Source: an uncultured Bacteroidales bacterium
Lineage (GTDB): Bacteria > Bacteroidota > Bacteroidia > Bacteroidales > UBA932
Reading direction: 5' to 3'
DNA: 64,000 bases
Assembly (NCBI GenBank): GCA_900316675.1
Contig: ONDR01000007.1
Span: forward strand, 102,022 to 166,021
Shown piece by piece: positions 40,977 to 50,169 of this stretch. The notes under the pieces are model-generated. The model was not told where the DNA came from. It searched no databases and saw nothing but the letters and a program-made list of their open reading frames with translations. Position 1 is the first letter of the stretch. Each line of letters starts with the position of its first letter. Position numbers and translations under genes: made by a program.

Positions 40977-42255
40977 ATTTTAAAATATCCTCTTCCTTTT
41001 CGTGAAATAGATCCTGCTTCGGCAGGATTTTGCTGTATTTCTGGCGCAGCTCGTTCATAAGATTGGCAGTATAGCGCGCCAGGGAAGGGCCTTTCCACGT
41101 GCTTGTGTTGGACAGAAAAATCCAGCATTCACCGTCAGGGAAGTACTTGATAAGAGCATTAGTGCCTGAAAGAGTACCCGTACGAACCCAGGCCTTTGCC
41201 GGATCGGTCTCGTTCCAGCCAAGAGAATAAGTATCTTCGTCAATATGCTGCGTCATTGCAGCAACACTCTCCTTGCTGATGATATCCGGGATTTCATCCT
41301 TACCGTCGATGGAAGCAACAAGCAAGGCAAGCTCGGGAGCGGAAGCCACCCAGGCGCCGGCGCCGGTAAGTGCGGTAATATTGTTACCGCCATAGCAGCG
41401 GACCACATTGCGGCCGCTGTTGTTGTATTCCTGAACACCGGGATCGTTGGAAGGAACATAGTAGCGAACTTCTCCTTCGTGGCGGTCATTAAGGTAAATG
41501 CCTGCAATGCGGAAGCCGTAACAGCCGGCTTTCTCCAGTACCTCTTTGCGCATGAACTCTTCGTAGGGCTGACCTGTAACCTCTTCTATCACAAGGGAAA
41601 GGATCATATATCCCACGTTTGAGTAGTACTGCGACGTGCCAGGGGCAAAGTGCAGTTTGCTGCCAAGTATAATCTTAAGAAGCTGCTTGTTGTCCGGAGG
41701 AGTCTTAAGCTTGTTCTGCTTCATGATGGCGGCGGTAGAGAACATAGGGTCTGCAATCCTGGCCCTGAAGCCGCCCTGGTGCCGCAGAAGGTGCTCTACG
41801 GTAATGTTGTAGTAATTCTTGTCTTTTATGCTGCTGCAATAAGTGCTGTCTTTCAGTATGCCTTCGGGACCAAAAACCTTGTCTTTAATGCTAAGCTTTC
41901 CTTGCTCCTGCAGTACCATGATGCCGGTAGCCGTGATAAGTTTGGATACCGATGCCACCCTCATTATATTGCCGGGCCCCATGGGTTCTTCCTGCTCTTT
42001 GTCAGCCCAGCCGAAGCCCTTCGCGTACATAAGGGAATCGTTGCGCATTATGACCAGCTGGGCGCCCTGAAGCTGCCACTGGCTCATGTAGTTGGCTATT
42101 TTCCGCTCCATCGGGGCAAGAACGGAAGAGTCCGACATCTCGTTTGTCAGAACTCTGTTAAGATCTATTGTCGGGCGGATCGATTCTTCGGGCACGGAGC
42201 CGCAGGAATATAATGCCGCCATCACGGCGGCAAGAAACAGCAGCCTTTTTATCAT
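40975..42255 (-). CDS. Serine hydrolase lipoprotein (class C beta-lactamase/PBP4* family)
   Basis: This 426-residue lipoprotein has lipobox ALYSC (Cys18). The serine-hydrolase triad is visible: MRVASVSKLITATGIMVLQE (SxxK), FAPGTSQYYSNVGYMILSLV (YxN), and a C-terminal RTGTLSGTN in the KTG position. HLLRHQGGF is also typical. Such proteins are D-Ala-D-Ala peptidases or esterases; true beta-lactamase activity is not implied. It is the last gene of the leftward unit, overlaps the kinase-like gene by 4 nt, and ends inside the structured element. Confidence 0.88.
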   Translation of the reverse strand: MIKRLLFLAAVMAALYSCGSVPEESIRPTIDLNRVLTNEMSDSSVLAPMERKIANYMSQWQLQGAQLVIMRNDSLMYAKGFGWADKEQEEPMGPGNIMRVASVSKLITATGIMVLQEQGKLSIKDKVFGPEGILKDSTYCSSIKDKNYYNITVEHLLRHQGGFRARIADPMFSTAAIMKQNKLKTPPDNKQLLKIILGSKLHFAPGTSQYYSNVGYMILSLVIEEVTGQPYEEFMRKEVLEKAGCYGFRIAGIYLNDRHEGEVRYYVPSNDPGVQEYNNSGRNVVRCYGGNNITALTGAGAWVASAPELALLVASIDGKDEIPDIISKESVAAMTQHIDEDTYSLGWNETDPAKAWVRTGTLSGTNALIKYFPDGECWIFLSNTSTWKGPSLARYTANLMNELRQKYSKILPKQDLFHEKEEDILK

Positions 42256-42863
42256 TTGCCCATCCTCTCCATGAAGTCAACAATAAACTGGGCTGTGCCT
42301 TCTATTCCAAGGATTGAAGAATCAATGCAAAGGTCATAATTGGATGCTGCACCCCACTCGCCAAAGGTGAAGAAGTCGTAGTAAACCTTGCGGGTGCGGT
42401 CTTTGCGCTGGGCCATGTCCATGGCATCGTCGTAGGAAAGATTCTCCCTCTTCATAATGCATTTGACCCTTTCTTCAAGCGGAGCGCAAATGAAAACGTC
42501 AAGGCAGTCTGTCCTGTCGCGCAGGATGTAGTCAGAGCAGCGGCCAATGAAGATTGCCGGACCTTCGTCGGCGAGCTTTTTGATAACGTCGCCCTGGATC
42601 TTGAAAAGCTCGTTGTCGCTGATATAGTTGTCTGCCATTGAATACCTGCCTGATGTGAAGAAGGAAGAGAAGCTGAATGCACTTCTTTTCTCGTCTTTCT
42701 TGGCAAAAAGCTGAGCGCTGAAGCCGCTTTCCTCTGCGGCTTTGGAGATAAGCTCGTTGTCGTAAACGGGAATGTTCAGGATTCCGCTTATGGCGGCTGC
42801 AACTGAGTGGCCGCCGGCCCCGAACTGTCTTCCTAGGGTAATGATGCGAGGTTTCGTTTTCAT
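42252..42863 (-). CDS. Cytidylate kinase-like family protein
   Basis: This 203-residue P-loop-type protein has ITLGRQFGAGGHSVAAAISG at the N-terminus, IPVYDNELISKAA, PAIFIGRCSDYIL and VYYDFFTFGEWGAASNYDLC, the pattern of the cytidylate kinase-like family (PF13189) common in Bacteroidota. It is distinct from true Cmk, and its substrate is unknown. The degenerate P-loop (GRQFGAGGHS) is normal for the family. It lies 4 nt downstream of the MATE exporter gene. Confidence 0.85.
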   Translation of the reverse strand: MKTKPRIITLGRQFGAGGHSVAAAISGILNIPVYDNELISKAAEESGFSAQLFAKKDEKRSAFSFSSFFTSGRYSMADNYISDNELFKIQGDVIKKLADEGPAIFIGRCSDYILRDRTDCLDVFICAPLEERVKCIMKRENLSYDDAMDMAQRKDRTRKVYYDFFTFGEWGAASNYDLCIDSSILGIEGTAQFIVDFMERMGK

Positions 42864-42867
42864 AAGG

Positions 42868-44262
42868 CTATTTTATTTTACTGCCCAGGATGTCCGGATT
42901 GTCTCCGTCATTCAGGCGGTTAAGTTTGCGTACAAGGGATATAAGGAAGAAAACTGTAAGTATGCTGGCAAGGAAATCGGATAAGGGGAAGCTGTACCAA
43001 ACTCCGTCAACATCGAACAGAATGGGCAGCAGGAATACTGACGGCACAAGGAACAGAAGCTGGCGGGACAGGGACAGGATGATGGACTTGTGAACCATGC
43101 CAAGGCACTGGAACAGGTTGGTGGCCACCATCTGGAAGCCGATGATCGGGAAGAGTATGTTCATTGTCTGCAGTCCATGGCCGGCCATTTCTTTAAGCTG
43201 AGGCTCGTCCGTGAATGCGGATACTGCCAGGTTCGGGAAGAAAACGGATATGATAAAGCCAATGAACACAACGCCTGTGGCCCACTTGGATGTAAGGAAA
43301 AAGACTTCCTTAACCCTGGAATACTGTCTTGCCCCAAAGTTATAACCAGCAATCGGCTGCATGCCCTGGTTGAAGCCCATCACTATCATAACAAAGAGGA
43401 AGGAAATCCTGTTGACAATGCCGTAGGCGCCAATTGAAAGGTCTCCGCCGTAGCGCATCATCTGCTGGTTAATGAACAGTGCTACGATACAGCTGGCCGC
43501 ATTCATTAGGAAGGGGCCCATGCCGATGGCCAGGGAATCCTTGGCTATTCTCCAGTCCAGGCCGAACACCTTTTTGGGAAGGTGCAGGAACTTCTTCTGG
43601 TCCATAAAATACCGCATAGAGAAGCTCAGGGCCATCATCTGGCAGATGACAGTTGCAAGGGCGGCGCCCCTGATGCCCATATCCAGCACAAAAATGAAGA
43701 TAGGGTCCAGTATGCTGTTGGAAATAACCGTGAACAGGGTGAGTCCCATTGCCAGCTTGGGGTTGCCGGAAGACCGGATTACCGCATTGAGGCCGAAGTA
43801 CAGATGGGTGACTACGTTTCCTGCCAGGATTATTATCATGTAGTCAGATGCAAAGGGCAGGGTATTGTCGCTGGCTCCGAAGAACCTGAGGATAGGGGAC
43901 AGGAACAAAAGCGTTAGGGCTGTGAAGGCGACGCCTATTATGACATTGAGCGTTACCTCGTTGGTCAGCACCTTGCTTGCTGCCGAGTAGTTCTTCTGCC
44001 CCAGCAGAACCGAAATCATTGTGGCTGCTCCTACGCCTACAAGCGTTCCCAGAGCGGCCGAAAGGTTCATTAGCGGAAAGGTGACGGCCAGTCCCGATAT
44101 TGCCAGGTGACCGAAATCCTTGATATGGCCGATGTAGATACTGTCCACCATATTATATAGCGAAGATGCAGTCATCGCTATAATAGCGGGGACTGCATAC
44201 TGCGCTAACAGTGAACTTATTTTCCTGGTCCCCAGGTCAGTGGGGATCCTTGCGTCTGCCAT
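42868..44262 (-). CDS. MATE family efflux transporter
   Basis: This 464-residue, 12-helix multidrug/toxin extrusion protein has IPTDLGTRKISSLLAQYAVP, MVDSIYIGHIKDFGHLAISG, FPLMNLSAALGTLVGVGAAT, a second repeat GIVNRISFLFVMIVMGFNQG with MQPIAGYNFGARQYSRV, and IGFQMVATNLFQCLG. These are typical of the DinF/NorM-like branch in Bacteroidales. The drug or metabolite exported is unknown; coupling by Na+ or H+ is known for the family. It follows the large FKBP gene by 6 nt. Confidence 0.93.
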   Translation of the reverse strand: MADARIPTDLGTRKISSLLAQYAVPAIIAMTASSLYNMVDSIYIGHIKDFGHLAISGLAVTFPLMNLSAALGTLVGVGAATMISVLLGQKNYSAASKVLTNEVTLNVIIGVAFTALTLLFLSPILRFFGASDNTLPFASDYMIIILAGNVVTHLYFGLNAVIRSSGNPKLAMGLTLFTVISNSILDPIFIFVLDMGIRGAALATVICQMMALSFSMRYFMDQKKFLHLPKKVFGLDWRIAKDSLAIGMGPFLMNAASCIVALFINQQMMRYGGDLSIGAYGIVNRISFLFVMIVMGFNQGMQPIAGYNFGARQYSRVKEVFFLTSKWATGVVFIGFIISVFFPNLAVSAFTDEPQLKEMAGHGLQTMNILFPIIGFQMVATNLFQCLGMVHKSIILSLSRQLLFLVPSVFLLPILFDVDGVWYSFPLSDFLASILTVFFLISLVRKLNRLNDGDNPDILGSKIK

Positions 44263-44268
44263 GCGTTT

Positions 44269-45273
44269 TTAAGGTTTGTCTACCAGCTCTATTTCGAAGC
44301 ACAAAGGTGAGTATGCCGGTATTGTACTGCCGCTGCCGGAATAGGAATAGCCCCATTTTGAGATGAAGTAACCTATACCTTTTTCATATTTGTGCATCTT
44401 CAGTATCATGTTTGCAAAACCGGTGATGATGGAGCTGCCGTCCATTGTTACACCTTCTGTGTTTGAGCCAAGCTTAACTGCCTGAGGCTCATAGTCTTTT
44501 GAGCTGCTGTAGATATTGTTGTCTACAGCTACCTTTTTGATGTTGGTATCGAAGACATGTCCGTTAAGAAGGCGGCCGGTATAGTTAATGTAAACGGTTG
44601 TGTCCGAAGGCAGTTCTTCCAAGTCCGCAGGTTCAACCAGCTGCTTGTAGTATAAGCCGTAGGATACTGAATCCTGAGGAGTGCCGTAAACATGTACAAG
44701 ATGGGTCTCAAGAGAGTCGATCTCCCATTTGTCGATGTCGTCGGTCTTGTCGATAAGCTTAATGTCGTACATTATGCTGCTGGGAGAAGACTTGTACTTT
44801 TTGAAGTACTGTTCCTGGCTGTCATAGCGGTTGTAGGTAATGAACCAGAAAGGCACAATCACCTTCTTTCTGCCGCCGACCTTCATTCCGCGCAGGGAAT
44901 ACAGGAAACCTGCACTTGCGTCTTCGCCGCCGGCAACCATCTTGGGGCCGTAATAATAGGTCTCGTCGTAAGTGCCGAGCTGCTGGGCAAGTTTGATGTC
45001 GTCAGTAGAGGCGATATTGCCTTCTATGTCGTAGGTGGTAACCTCTGCGTAAACGTATTCCTCGTCGTTGTAGAGAGCACCGTTGCCTTCCTGATTGCTG
45101 AGCACGTAAATACCGTATGAGTCCGGAGACAGGCCGGGATAATTCTTCTCCATCCAGGCCAGAAAATAAGCCCTGTTGTCTTCTTTCTCGCTTGTAGTGG
45201 TTGTCTTGGCACAGCCTGCAGTAATTGCGGCAACTGCCGCGATAATAGGTAAATATCTAAATATATGTTTCAT
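44269..45273 (-). CDS. Lipoprotein with two FKBP-type prolyl isomerase domains
   Basis: This protein has 334 residues from ATG 45273 (ATG 45279 also possible) and lipobox ITAGC (Cys21). Two tandem FKBP-like regions are visible. The first is about residues 60-170 (YAEVTTYDIEGNIASTDD, LYSLRGMKVGGRKKVIVPFW). The second is about residues 215-334 (DTTVYINYTGRLLNGHVFDT, GFANMILKMHKYEKGIGYFI, AYSPLCFEIELVDK). The first domain looks divergent and may be non-catalytic. It is expected at the inner face of the outer membrane, assisting folding of exported proteins. It lies 21 nt after the smaller FKBP gene. Confidence 0.8.
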   Translation of the reverse strand: MKHIFRYLPIIAAVAAITAGCAKTTTTSEKEDNRAYFLAWMEKNYPGLSPDSYGIYVLSNQEGNGALYNDEEYVYAEVTTYDIEGNIASTDDIKLAQQLGTYDETYYYGPKMVAGGEDASAGFLYSLRGMKVGGRKKVIVPFWFITYNRYDSQEQYFKKYKSSPSSIMYDIKLIDKTDDIDKWEIDSLETHLVHVYGTPQDSVSYGLYYKQLVEPADLEELPSDTTVYINYTGRLLNGHVFDTNIKKVAVDNNIYSSSKDYEPQAVKLGSNTEGVTMDGSSIITGFANMILKMHKYEKGIGYFISKWGYSYSGSGSTIPAYSPLCFEIELVDKP

Positions 45274-45294
45274 AATCAATTTGTTACATCTAAA

Positions 45295-45849
45295 CTACTC
45301 TGACACCTCAACTATGTGCAGGGCATAAGCTAATGCAGAGTTTGCAGGAATCGTGCCTAAACCCTTGCTGCCGAACCCATATTTACCGGAAAACAGCACA
45401 TAACAGTCTTCTCCGGCTCTAACTCCAATAAGACCGTTCTTCAGGCCTTTGACAAGTTTGCCCTCTGAAAGCTTTCTGGTAACGGGCTGGAACTTGTCCA
45501 AATCCGTGGTGTCACGGTTGGCCTGTTTAGCAAAACTGAATATATTGGTATCGAACATGTTGCTTATGCTGATGGTGGTGGAGGGCAGCGTAAAGCCTGC
45601 GTAGTAGAAGCTTACGGTGCCGGAAGCGGTCAGGGTGTCTCCGGTGCCCTGTTTCAGTATTACCCTTTGGCAGCCTTTATGGTTTACCAGATGTGCAAGC
45701 CCTGTGGTATCGGCACTGATAAGCGACTTTACCAGACTCTCTATCCTGGTTTCCTGCGACGAGTAAAGCGTCTTGACGCTTTCTTTTGAGCAGGCTGCCA
45801 GAATAAGCAGAACTGAGGCCAGGGCCATTATGCAGTGCTTAACTTTCAT
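45295..45849 (-). CDS. FKBP-type prolyl isomerase-like lipoprotein
   Basis: This 184-residue lipoprotein has lipobox ILAAC (Cys20). FKBP pattern: KQGTGDTLTASGTVSFYYAG, NMFDTNIFSF, GLKNGLIGVRAGEDCYVLFS, KYGFGSKGLGTIPANSALAY and ALHIVEV. It is similar in type to GldI-like isomerases of Bacteroidota, though no gliding genes are near. ATG 45849 or 45855 could be the start. The 5' end overlaps the end of the NrnA gene. Confidence 0.85.
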   Translation of the reverse strand: MKVKHCIMALASVLLILAACSKESVKTLYSSQETRIESLVKSLISADTTGLAHLVNHKGCQRVILKQGTGDTLTASGTVSFYYAGFTLPSTTISISNMFDTNIFSFAKQANRDTTDLDKFQPVTRKLSEGKLVKGLKNGLIGVRAGEDCYVLFSGKYGFGSKGLGTIPANSALAYALHIVEVSE

Positions 45850-46885
45850 TGCCAAAGTAATCCTTTATCATATACTGTACATACTGCGGGGCATCTGCCG
45901 GTGCCGGAATGTCCTGGGGGAAGAAAAGCTTGCCCCCGGATGCGTTCTCATGGCCTCCGCCGTGAAAGTATTTTGTGGCGCAGGTGGCTGCGGACGTTCC
46001 TTTCTTGGAGCGGATAGAGATGCGGAAGTAGCCCTTGTCTTCTTTAAGAAGAATGCTCATCCTTACCTTTGCGATGGCCAGAGGCATGTTTACAAAACCC
46101 TCTGTATCACCGTCTTCAAGGCCGTAATGGTCTGTGTCTTCTTTGTACAGGACCATGTAGGCGACACCCTCCGGTGTTACTGCCATTCTTGTGCCAAGAA
46201 GCATGCCCAGCGCACGAAGCCTGTTTTCTCCGTAGTGCCAGTTTATGTGTTCTACTATAAAGTCCCGGTCAACCCCCATTGCAAGCAGCTGAGAAGCCAT
46301 TTCCAGGGTGCTGGGCCAGGTAGAGTTCGCAAAATTGTTAGTGTCCGTGGTCATGCCGGTCATAAGGGCCGATGCGCATTCCAGACTGATTTTTCCTACT
46401 CCGTTGCCGCACAACTCTTTGAGCAGCCAGTACACCAGTTCCGATGCCGACGAAATCTCTGTTTCCGAAACCGTCAGGGCGAACTGATCCCTGGAAGGCT
46501 CAAGGTGATGATCTACCAGCACCTTGGGCGCCGGGTGGGCCTTCAGAATGTCTGAAAGGCCTTCTGACCTTTTGATATCGTTCATGTCCAGAACCACTAT
46601 AAGGTCGCAGTCCTGCAGCCAGGTTTTAACGGTCTCCGGTTCTTTGCTGAAGAAAAGAGTCTTTTCTTTTCTTTCTCCTTTATAGACAAAGTCTATTGTT
46701 GAGGGAGTAGGGTCCGGGAAAATACATCTGACCTCTTTGCCAAGGCTCTCAAGCCAGCAGGCCATGCCGATGCTGCTTCCGGCGGCGTCTCCGTCAGGGT
46801 GGGTGTGCGCAACGGTGGCAACCTTGTGTGAGGCTGCGGCCATGCGGCCCAGCAGGGCGGCGCTATTTGCGATGTCAACGGTCAT
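45839..46885 (-). CDS. nrnA: DHH/DHHA1 phosphoesterase, NrnA-like (oligoribonuclease / pAp phosphatase)
   Basis: This 348-residue protein carries DHH motifs HTHPDGDAAGSSIGMACWL, IVVLDMNDIKR, VLVDHHLEPSR and TTDTNNFANS, plus DHHA1 HGGGHENASGGKLFF at the C-terminus. By family it degrades nanoRNA and 3'-phosphoadenosine 5'-phosphate with Mn2+. The frame is open further upstream, but MTVDIANSAALLGRM at 46885 is chosen: it lies 20 nt after a consensus -7 box and begins the conserved domain. It is the first gene of the leftward six-gene unit. Confidence 0.9.
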   Translation of the reverse strand: MTVDIANSAALLGRMAAASHKVATVAHTHPDGDAAGSSIGMACWLESLGKEVRCIFPDPTPSTIDFVYKGERKEKTLFFSKEPETVKTWLQDCDLIVVLDMNDIKRSEGLSDILKAHPAPKVLVDHHLEPSRDQFALTVSETEISSASELVYWLLKELCGNGVGKISLECASALMTGMTTDTNNFANSTWPSTLEMASQLLAMGVDRDFIVEHINWHYGENRLRALGMLLGTRMAVTPEGVAYMVLYKEDTDHYGLEDGDTEGFVNMPLAIAKVRMSILLKEDKGYFRISIRSKKGTSAATCATKYFHGGGHENASGGKLFFPQDIPAPADAPQYVQYMIKDYFGNES

Positions 46886-46904
46886 TTTCCAATAATCGGA
46901 TGTG

Positions 46905-46952
46905 CAAAAATACAAATTATATTGCATTTGATAAATCAATTTTTTAACTTTG
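46905..46952. promoter_or_regulatory. Divergent promoters of nrnA and the 46996 gene
   Basis: The minus strand carries TATTTTTG (46912-46905), 20 nt before the nrnA ATG. The plus strand carries TAACTTTG (46945-46952), 44 nt before ATG 46996, with TTGC at the -33 spacing. Both -7 boxes match TAnnTTTG exactly. The nrnA box rules out the longer upstream start for that gene. Confidence 0.55.
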
Positions 46953-46995
46953 TCCGACATTTGTTGAAAAAAGAATAATAAAAAACACAACTATA

Positions 46996-47688
46996 ATGAA
47001 CGAAACACTTAAAAAAGTACTTCAGTACTGCATTCTTCCACTCGTAATCGTGGCTTTGGTAATTGTTATCGTTAAGGGCGTTCAGAAGCCTGTTAAGTTT
47101 GACAAGGAGAAGGAGTTCCGTACCAAGGAGGCTGTTCAGCGCCTTAAGGACATCCGTGACCTCCAGGTTGCTTACAAGAGCGTTAACGGTAAGTTCTCTT
47201 CTACCATCGATTCACTTATTCTTTTCTACAACACCGGTAAGATGGACGTTGTCCTTCAGGTAGGTTCAAAAGATGACTCTATCGCAGTCGTTAACACAGA
47301 GCGTATCAAGAAGGCTAACAAGAAGATCACCCAGGAAGAGCTGTATGAGCTTTACAAGAAAGGCGAGCGCGTAATCGCTACTGTAAAGACACAGTTTGCA
47401 GTTAAGGACACCCTCTTTGTTAACCGTACTAACTTCGTAGTAGACTCTATCAAGTACATTCCTTACTCAGGCGGTCAGCTTGTTGAAATGGAGTCTATCG
47501 TAAAGAAGGTTTCAGGTGTTGACGTTCCTCTGTTCGAGGCTCGCATGCCTTACAGAGCCCTCCTCAAGGGTATGGACAACCAGCTCAGGATTAACCTGGA
47601 CGACGAGCGCAAGACCATGAACCAGTACGAAGGCCTTATGGTCGGCAGCATTAACAATCCTAACAACAACGCCGGTAACTGGGAGTAA
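46996..47688 (+). CDS. Conserved hypothetical membrane-anchored protein
   Basis: This 230-residue protein has one N-terminal membrane helix (YCILPLVIVALVIVIVKGV), so it is probably a signal anchor with the rest in the periplasm. The body is charged and helical (EFRTKEAVQRLKDIRDLQVA, YKSVNGKFSSTIDSLILFYN), then beta-rich, with an Asn-rich tail (NPNNNAGNWE). I know no domain name for it. It precedes DUF3822 and rsmD in one transcription unit. Codon use is strongly biased to GTT, CTT and AAG, suggesting good expression. Confidence 0.75.
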   Translation: MNETLKKVLQYCILPLVIVALVIVIVKGVQKPVKFDKEKEFRTKEAVQRLKDIRDLQVAYKSVNGKFSSTIDSLILFYNTGKMDVVLQVGSKDDSIAVVNTERIKKANKKITQEELYELYKKGERVIATVKTQFAVKDTLFVNRTNFVVDSIKYIPYSGGQLVEMESIVKKVSGVDVPLFEARMPYRALLKGMDNQLRINLDDERKTMNQYEGLMVGSINNPNNNAGNWE

Positions 47689-47708
47689 TCCTTACCGTAC
47701 CGTTTGTC

Positions 47709-48398
47709 ATGGAGTACATGCAACAATCAGAAACAGGAATATCCATTCAAGTCTCCTTGAGTGGATATTCTTTTAAGGTATCCGGTCCGGAAGGTGTCAT
47801 CCGCAGCGGCTGGCTGCCGTCCGGTCAGCTGTTTACTACGCCGGAATTCCAGCGCAGGTACTCCAATGTAGAGATATCCCTTTTCACTCCCAAGGTGGCT
47901 TTGGTGCCGGAGTCTTTCTTTAACGCCCAGACTGCCAGAGAGGCCCTAGAAGACGTGTGCCGTCTTAAGGAGAATGATCTTGTCGAATATGCACGCGTGC
48001 CTAAGTTCGGTGCGGTCATGGTTTATTCCAATTCGATAGGGGAGTCTTTGTCCGATACAATATCTAATACTGTATTCAATACGGCCGGGGAGCGCGCCAA
48101 GGTACTGCCTGAACTGTGGTTCATGCTTAAGGACCTGGCCCTTTGCCCGGATTACAACAAGATTCTCTGCTCCTGGATAGACGGCTACCTGTATCTGGTA
48201 ATTGCCCAGGGAAGCAGCCTGCTGCTTACAAATGTCTATACTGCGGCGGATTTCACCACTGCGGAGTATTTCATTTTTCTGGCCCTTAAGCGCCTGCAGC
48301 TTAACCCTGAGGTCTCTACCATTTGTTTCCGTACTCCGCTGGAGTACGACCAGGAGATGTCCCTGTACCGTTACTTCAAGTCTGTTGAGGTACTATGA
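47709..48398 (+). CDS. DUF3822 family protein
   Basis: This 229-residue cytoplasmic protein has family features: a short antiparallel N-terminal part (ISIQVSLSGYSFKVSGPEG), FTPKVALVPESFFNAQTARE, LPELWFMLKDLALCPDYNKI and YFIFLALKRLQLNPEVSTIC. DUF3822 proteins have an ASKHA-like (actin/PilM-type) fold by similarity; no biochemical role is known. It overlaps rsmD by 4 nt (ATGA), and the pairing with rsmD is common in Bacteroidota. Confidence 0.8.
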   Translation: MEYMQQSETGISIQVSLSGYSFKVSGPEGVIRSGWLPSGQLFTTPEFQRRYSNVEISLFTPKVALVPESFFNAQTAREALEDVCRLKENDLVEYARVPKFGAVMVYSNSIGESLSDTISNTVFNTAGERAKVLPELWFMLKDLALCPDYNKILCSWIDGYLYLVIAQGSSLLLTNVYTAADFTTAEYFIFLALKRLQLNPEVSTICFRTPLEYDQEMSLYRYFKSVEVL

Positions 48399-48931
48399 GA
48401 ATCATTTCCGGCTTCCTGAAAGGAAAAATAATTACGCCTCCGGCATCCTATAAGGCCCGTCCAACCACGGACTTTGCCCGGGAGGCGCTTTTTGATATCA
48501 TTTCAAACGAGTACGAATTCGAAGACCTTAAGGTTCTGGATCTTTTTGGCGGCACCGGAGCCGTTTCTTTTGAATTCGTCTCACGTGGCATCGGCCATGC
48601 TTGGTGCGTAGAGATGGCGCCTGCCAATGCCGCTTTTATTTCGAACGCTGCAAAGCAGCTTGGCATTGCGGATAAGCTGACAGTGGTTCGCCACAATGTC
48701 TTTGACTTTATTCCGCTTTGCACAGAGAAGTTCGACCTTGTCTTTGCTGATCCGCCTTATGCCCTGGACGGCCTGGACACACTTCCTGACCTTATAATGG
48801 GCTCTGGCATACTTCACCCCGGCTGCTACTTTATTCTGGAGCACGGCAGCGAGCATTCCTTCACATCGCATCCTGCTTTCGTGAAGGAAAAGAAGTACGG
48901 CAGGGTACACTTTTCTTTCTTCGAGTCTTAG
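48395..48931 (+). CDS. rsmD: 16S rRNA (guanine966-N2)-methyltransferase RsmD
   Basis: This 178-residue SAM-dependent enzyme shows MRIISGFLKGKIITPP, RPTTDFAREALFDIIS, VLDLFGGTGAVSFEFVSRG (SAM-binding) and the catalytic VFADPPYAL (DPPY, N2-guanine methylation). It modifies G966 of 16S rRNA in the small subunit. Length is normal. Its stop shares 4 nt with the stop of the convergent DAACS gene. Confidence 0.95.
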   Translation: MRIISGFLKGKIITPPASYKARPTTDFAREALFDIISNEYEFEDLKVLDLFGGTGAVSFEFVSRGIGHAWCVEMAPANAAFISNAAKQLGIADKLTVVRHNVFDFIPLCTEKFDLVFADPPYALDGLDTLPDLIMGSGILHPGCYFILEHGSEHSFTSHPAFVKEKKYGRVHFSFFES

Positions 48932-50145
48932 CCGTTCTTGCGGCCGGCAATCCTGTCTACCAGGGCCGATGCAACCAAATTGCTTGTAGAATTTACCAAT
49001 GTGGCAGGAATGTCGCAGATGGTACCTATTATCATAAGGGTGGCGGCAAATGAGGGATCGATGCCCAGAACGGCGCAGATCAGTATTTCTCCTGTCATGC
49101 CACCAATGGGAATGGCTCCTACTACCATGCTGACCATCAGGGATATAAGAATGACAATGGCAAGCGTTCCAAGGCCGGAAGGGTTCATTCCAAAGAAGTA
49201 AAGGGCGAACAGAATCTTTGCTACTGCGGTGATGACAGAACCGTCCTTATGCAGATTTGTGCCAAGTGGGATGACTCCGTTGGCTATCTTTTCACTTACT
49301 CCCATCTTCTGCGCCGCAACTATGTTGACGGGGATGCAGGCCGCAGATGAACATGTGCCTACGGCAGTGACTGAAGGAACAATCATCTCCTTCCAGAACT
49401 TGCCAATCGGAATATTGCAGTACATGGCATAAAGGGTGTTGAAGACCACATAGATTATGGCGCATACTGCACATACAAGCAGCAGAACCTGAAGGTAGTT
49501 GCCCACAATCTGGCCTCCCAACTGTCCGATGGTGTATGCAAAATAGCATCCGATGCCGATAGGCGCCAGTTTCATGACCAGTTCCATTATCTTCATGATG
49601 ACGGCGCCGCCTTCAAAGACCAACTTTTCTACGGTAGCGGCCTTCTGGCCAAGGAAAGAAACTGCCAGGCCGAAGAGGGCTGCAAACAGGATCAGCGGCA
49701 GAAGATGATCGCGGGACAGAAGCAGGGGAAAGTCGTTCACCGTAAATGCTCCGGCAATGGCCTCTCCAATGTTGACATCCTCTCCCATAAAACCGCCGAC
49801 GGCCGATCCGTCTCCACCAAGGGACGCTACGGCTTCAAAGGGGTTCCAGAAACTCATCACGCCGTAGGCGAGCAGACCGCAGATTATCGACATAAGCAGA
49901 AAGACACCGAAGGAGGTGCCAAGAACTTTGCCTATCATCCCGTTACGCCTTAAAACGACCATGGACTGAGCTACGGACAGGAAAACCAGCGGTACAACCA
50001 GCACAAAGATAAGGTTCAGGAATATGGTTCCGACCGGTTGCAGTACGCTGGCCTTTTCACCCAGCAAGGCGCCAAGGATTCCTCCTGCGACAAGGCCCAG
50101 GAGCAAAAGGATAGTTGACAGGTAGTTCTTTAATACTTGCTTCAT
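48928..50145 (-). CDS. Dicarboxylate/amino acid:cation symporter (DAACS, GltP/DctA-like)
   Basis: This 405-residue sodium- or proton-coupled symporter has the two re-entrant hairpins expected: GTCSSAACIPVNIVAAQKMG (HP1, Ser-rich) and a C-terminal GAIPIGGMTGEILICAVLGI. The usual NMDGT motif of transmembrane segment 7 is replaced by GTNLHKDGSVITAVAKILF, so Na+ coupling or substrate preference may differ from GltPh. The substrate is unknown (C4-dicarboxylate, glutamate or serine/threonine are possible). It is a single gene with its own -7 box. Confidence 0.9.
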   Translation of the reverse strand: MKQVLKNYLSTILLLLGLVAGGILGALLGEKASVLQPVGTIFLNLIFVLVVPLVFLSVAQSMVVLRRNGMIGKVLGTSFGVFLLMSIICGLLAYGVMSFWNPFEAVASLGGDGSAVGGFMGEDVNIGEAIAGAFTVNDFPLLLSRDHLLPLILFAALFGLAVSFLGQKAATVEKLVFEGGAVIMKIMELVMKLAPIGIGCYFAYTIGQLGGQIVGNYLQVLLLVCAVCAIIYVVFNTLYAMYCNIPIGKFWKEMIVPSVTAVGTCSSAACIPVNIVAAQKMGVSEKIANGVIPLGTNLHKDGSVITAVAKILFALYFFGMNPSGLGTLAIVILISLMVSMVVGAIPIGGMTGEILICAVLGIDPSFAATLMIIGTICDIPATLVNSTSNLVASALVDRIAGRKNG

Positions 50146-50169
50146 TTTATGTAGAGATGATTATTCATG

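Noticed and set aside
42252..42863. True cytidylate kinase (cmk)
   Set aside because: Degenerate P-loop and overall pattern fit the cytidylate kinase-like family rather than Cmk.
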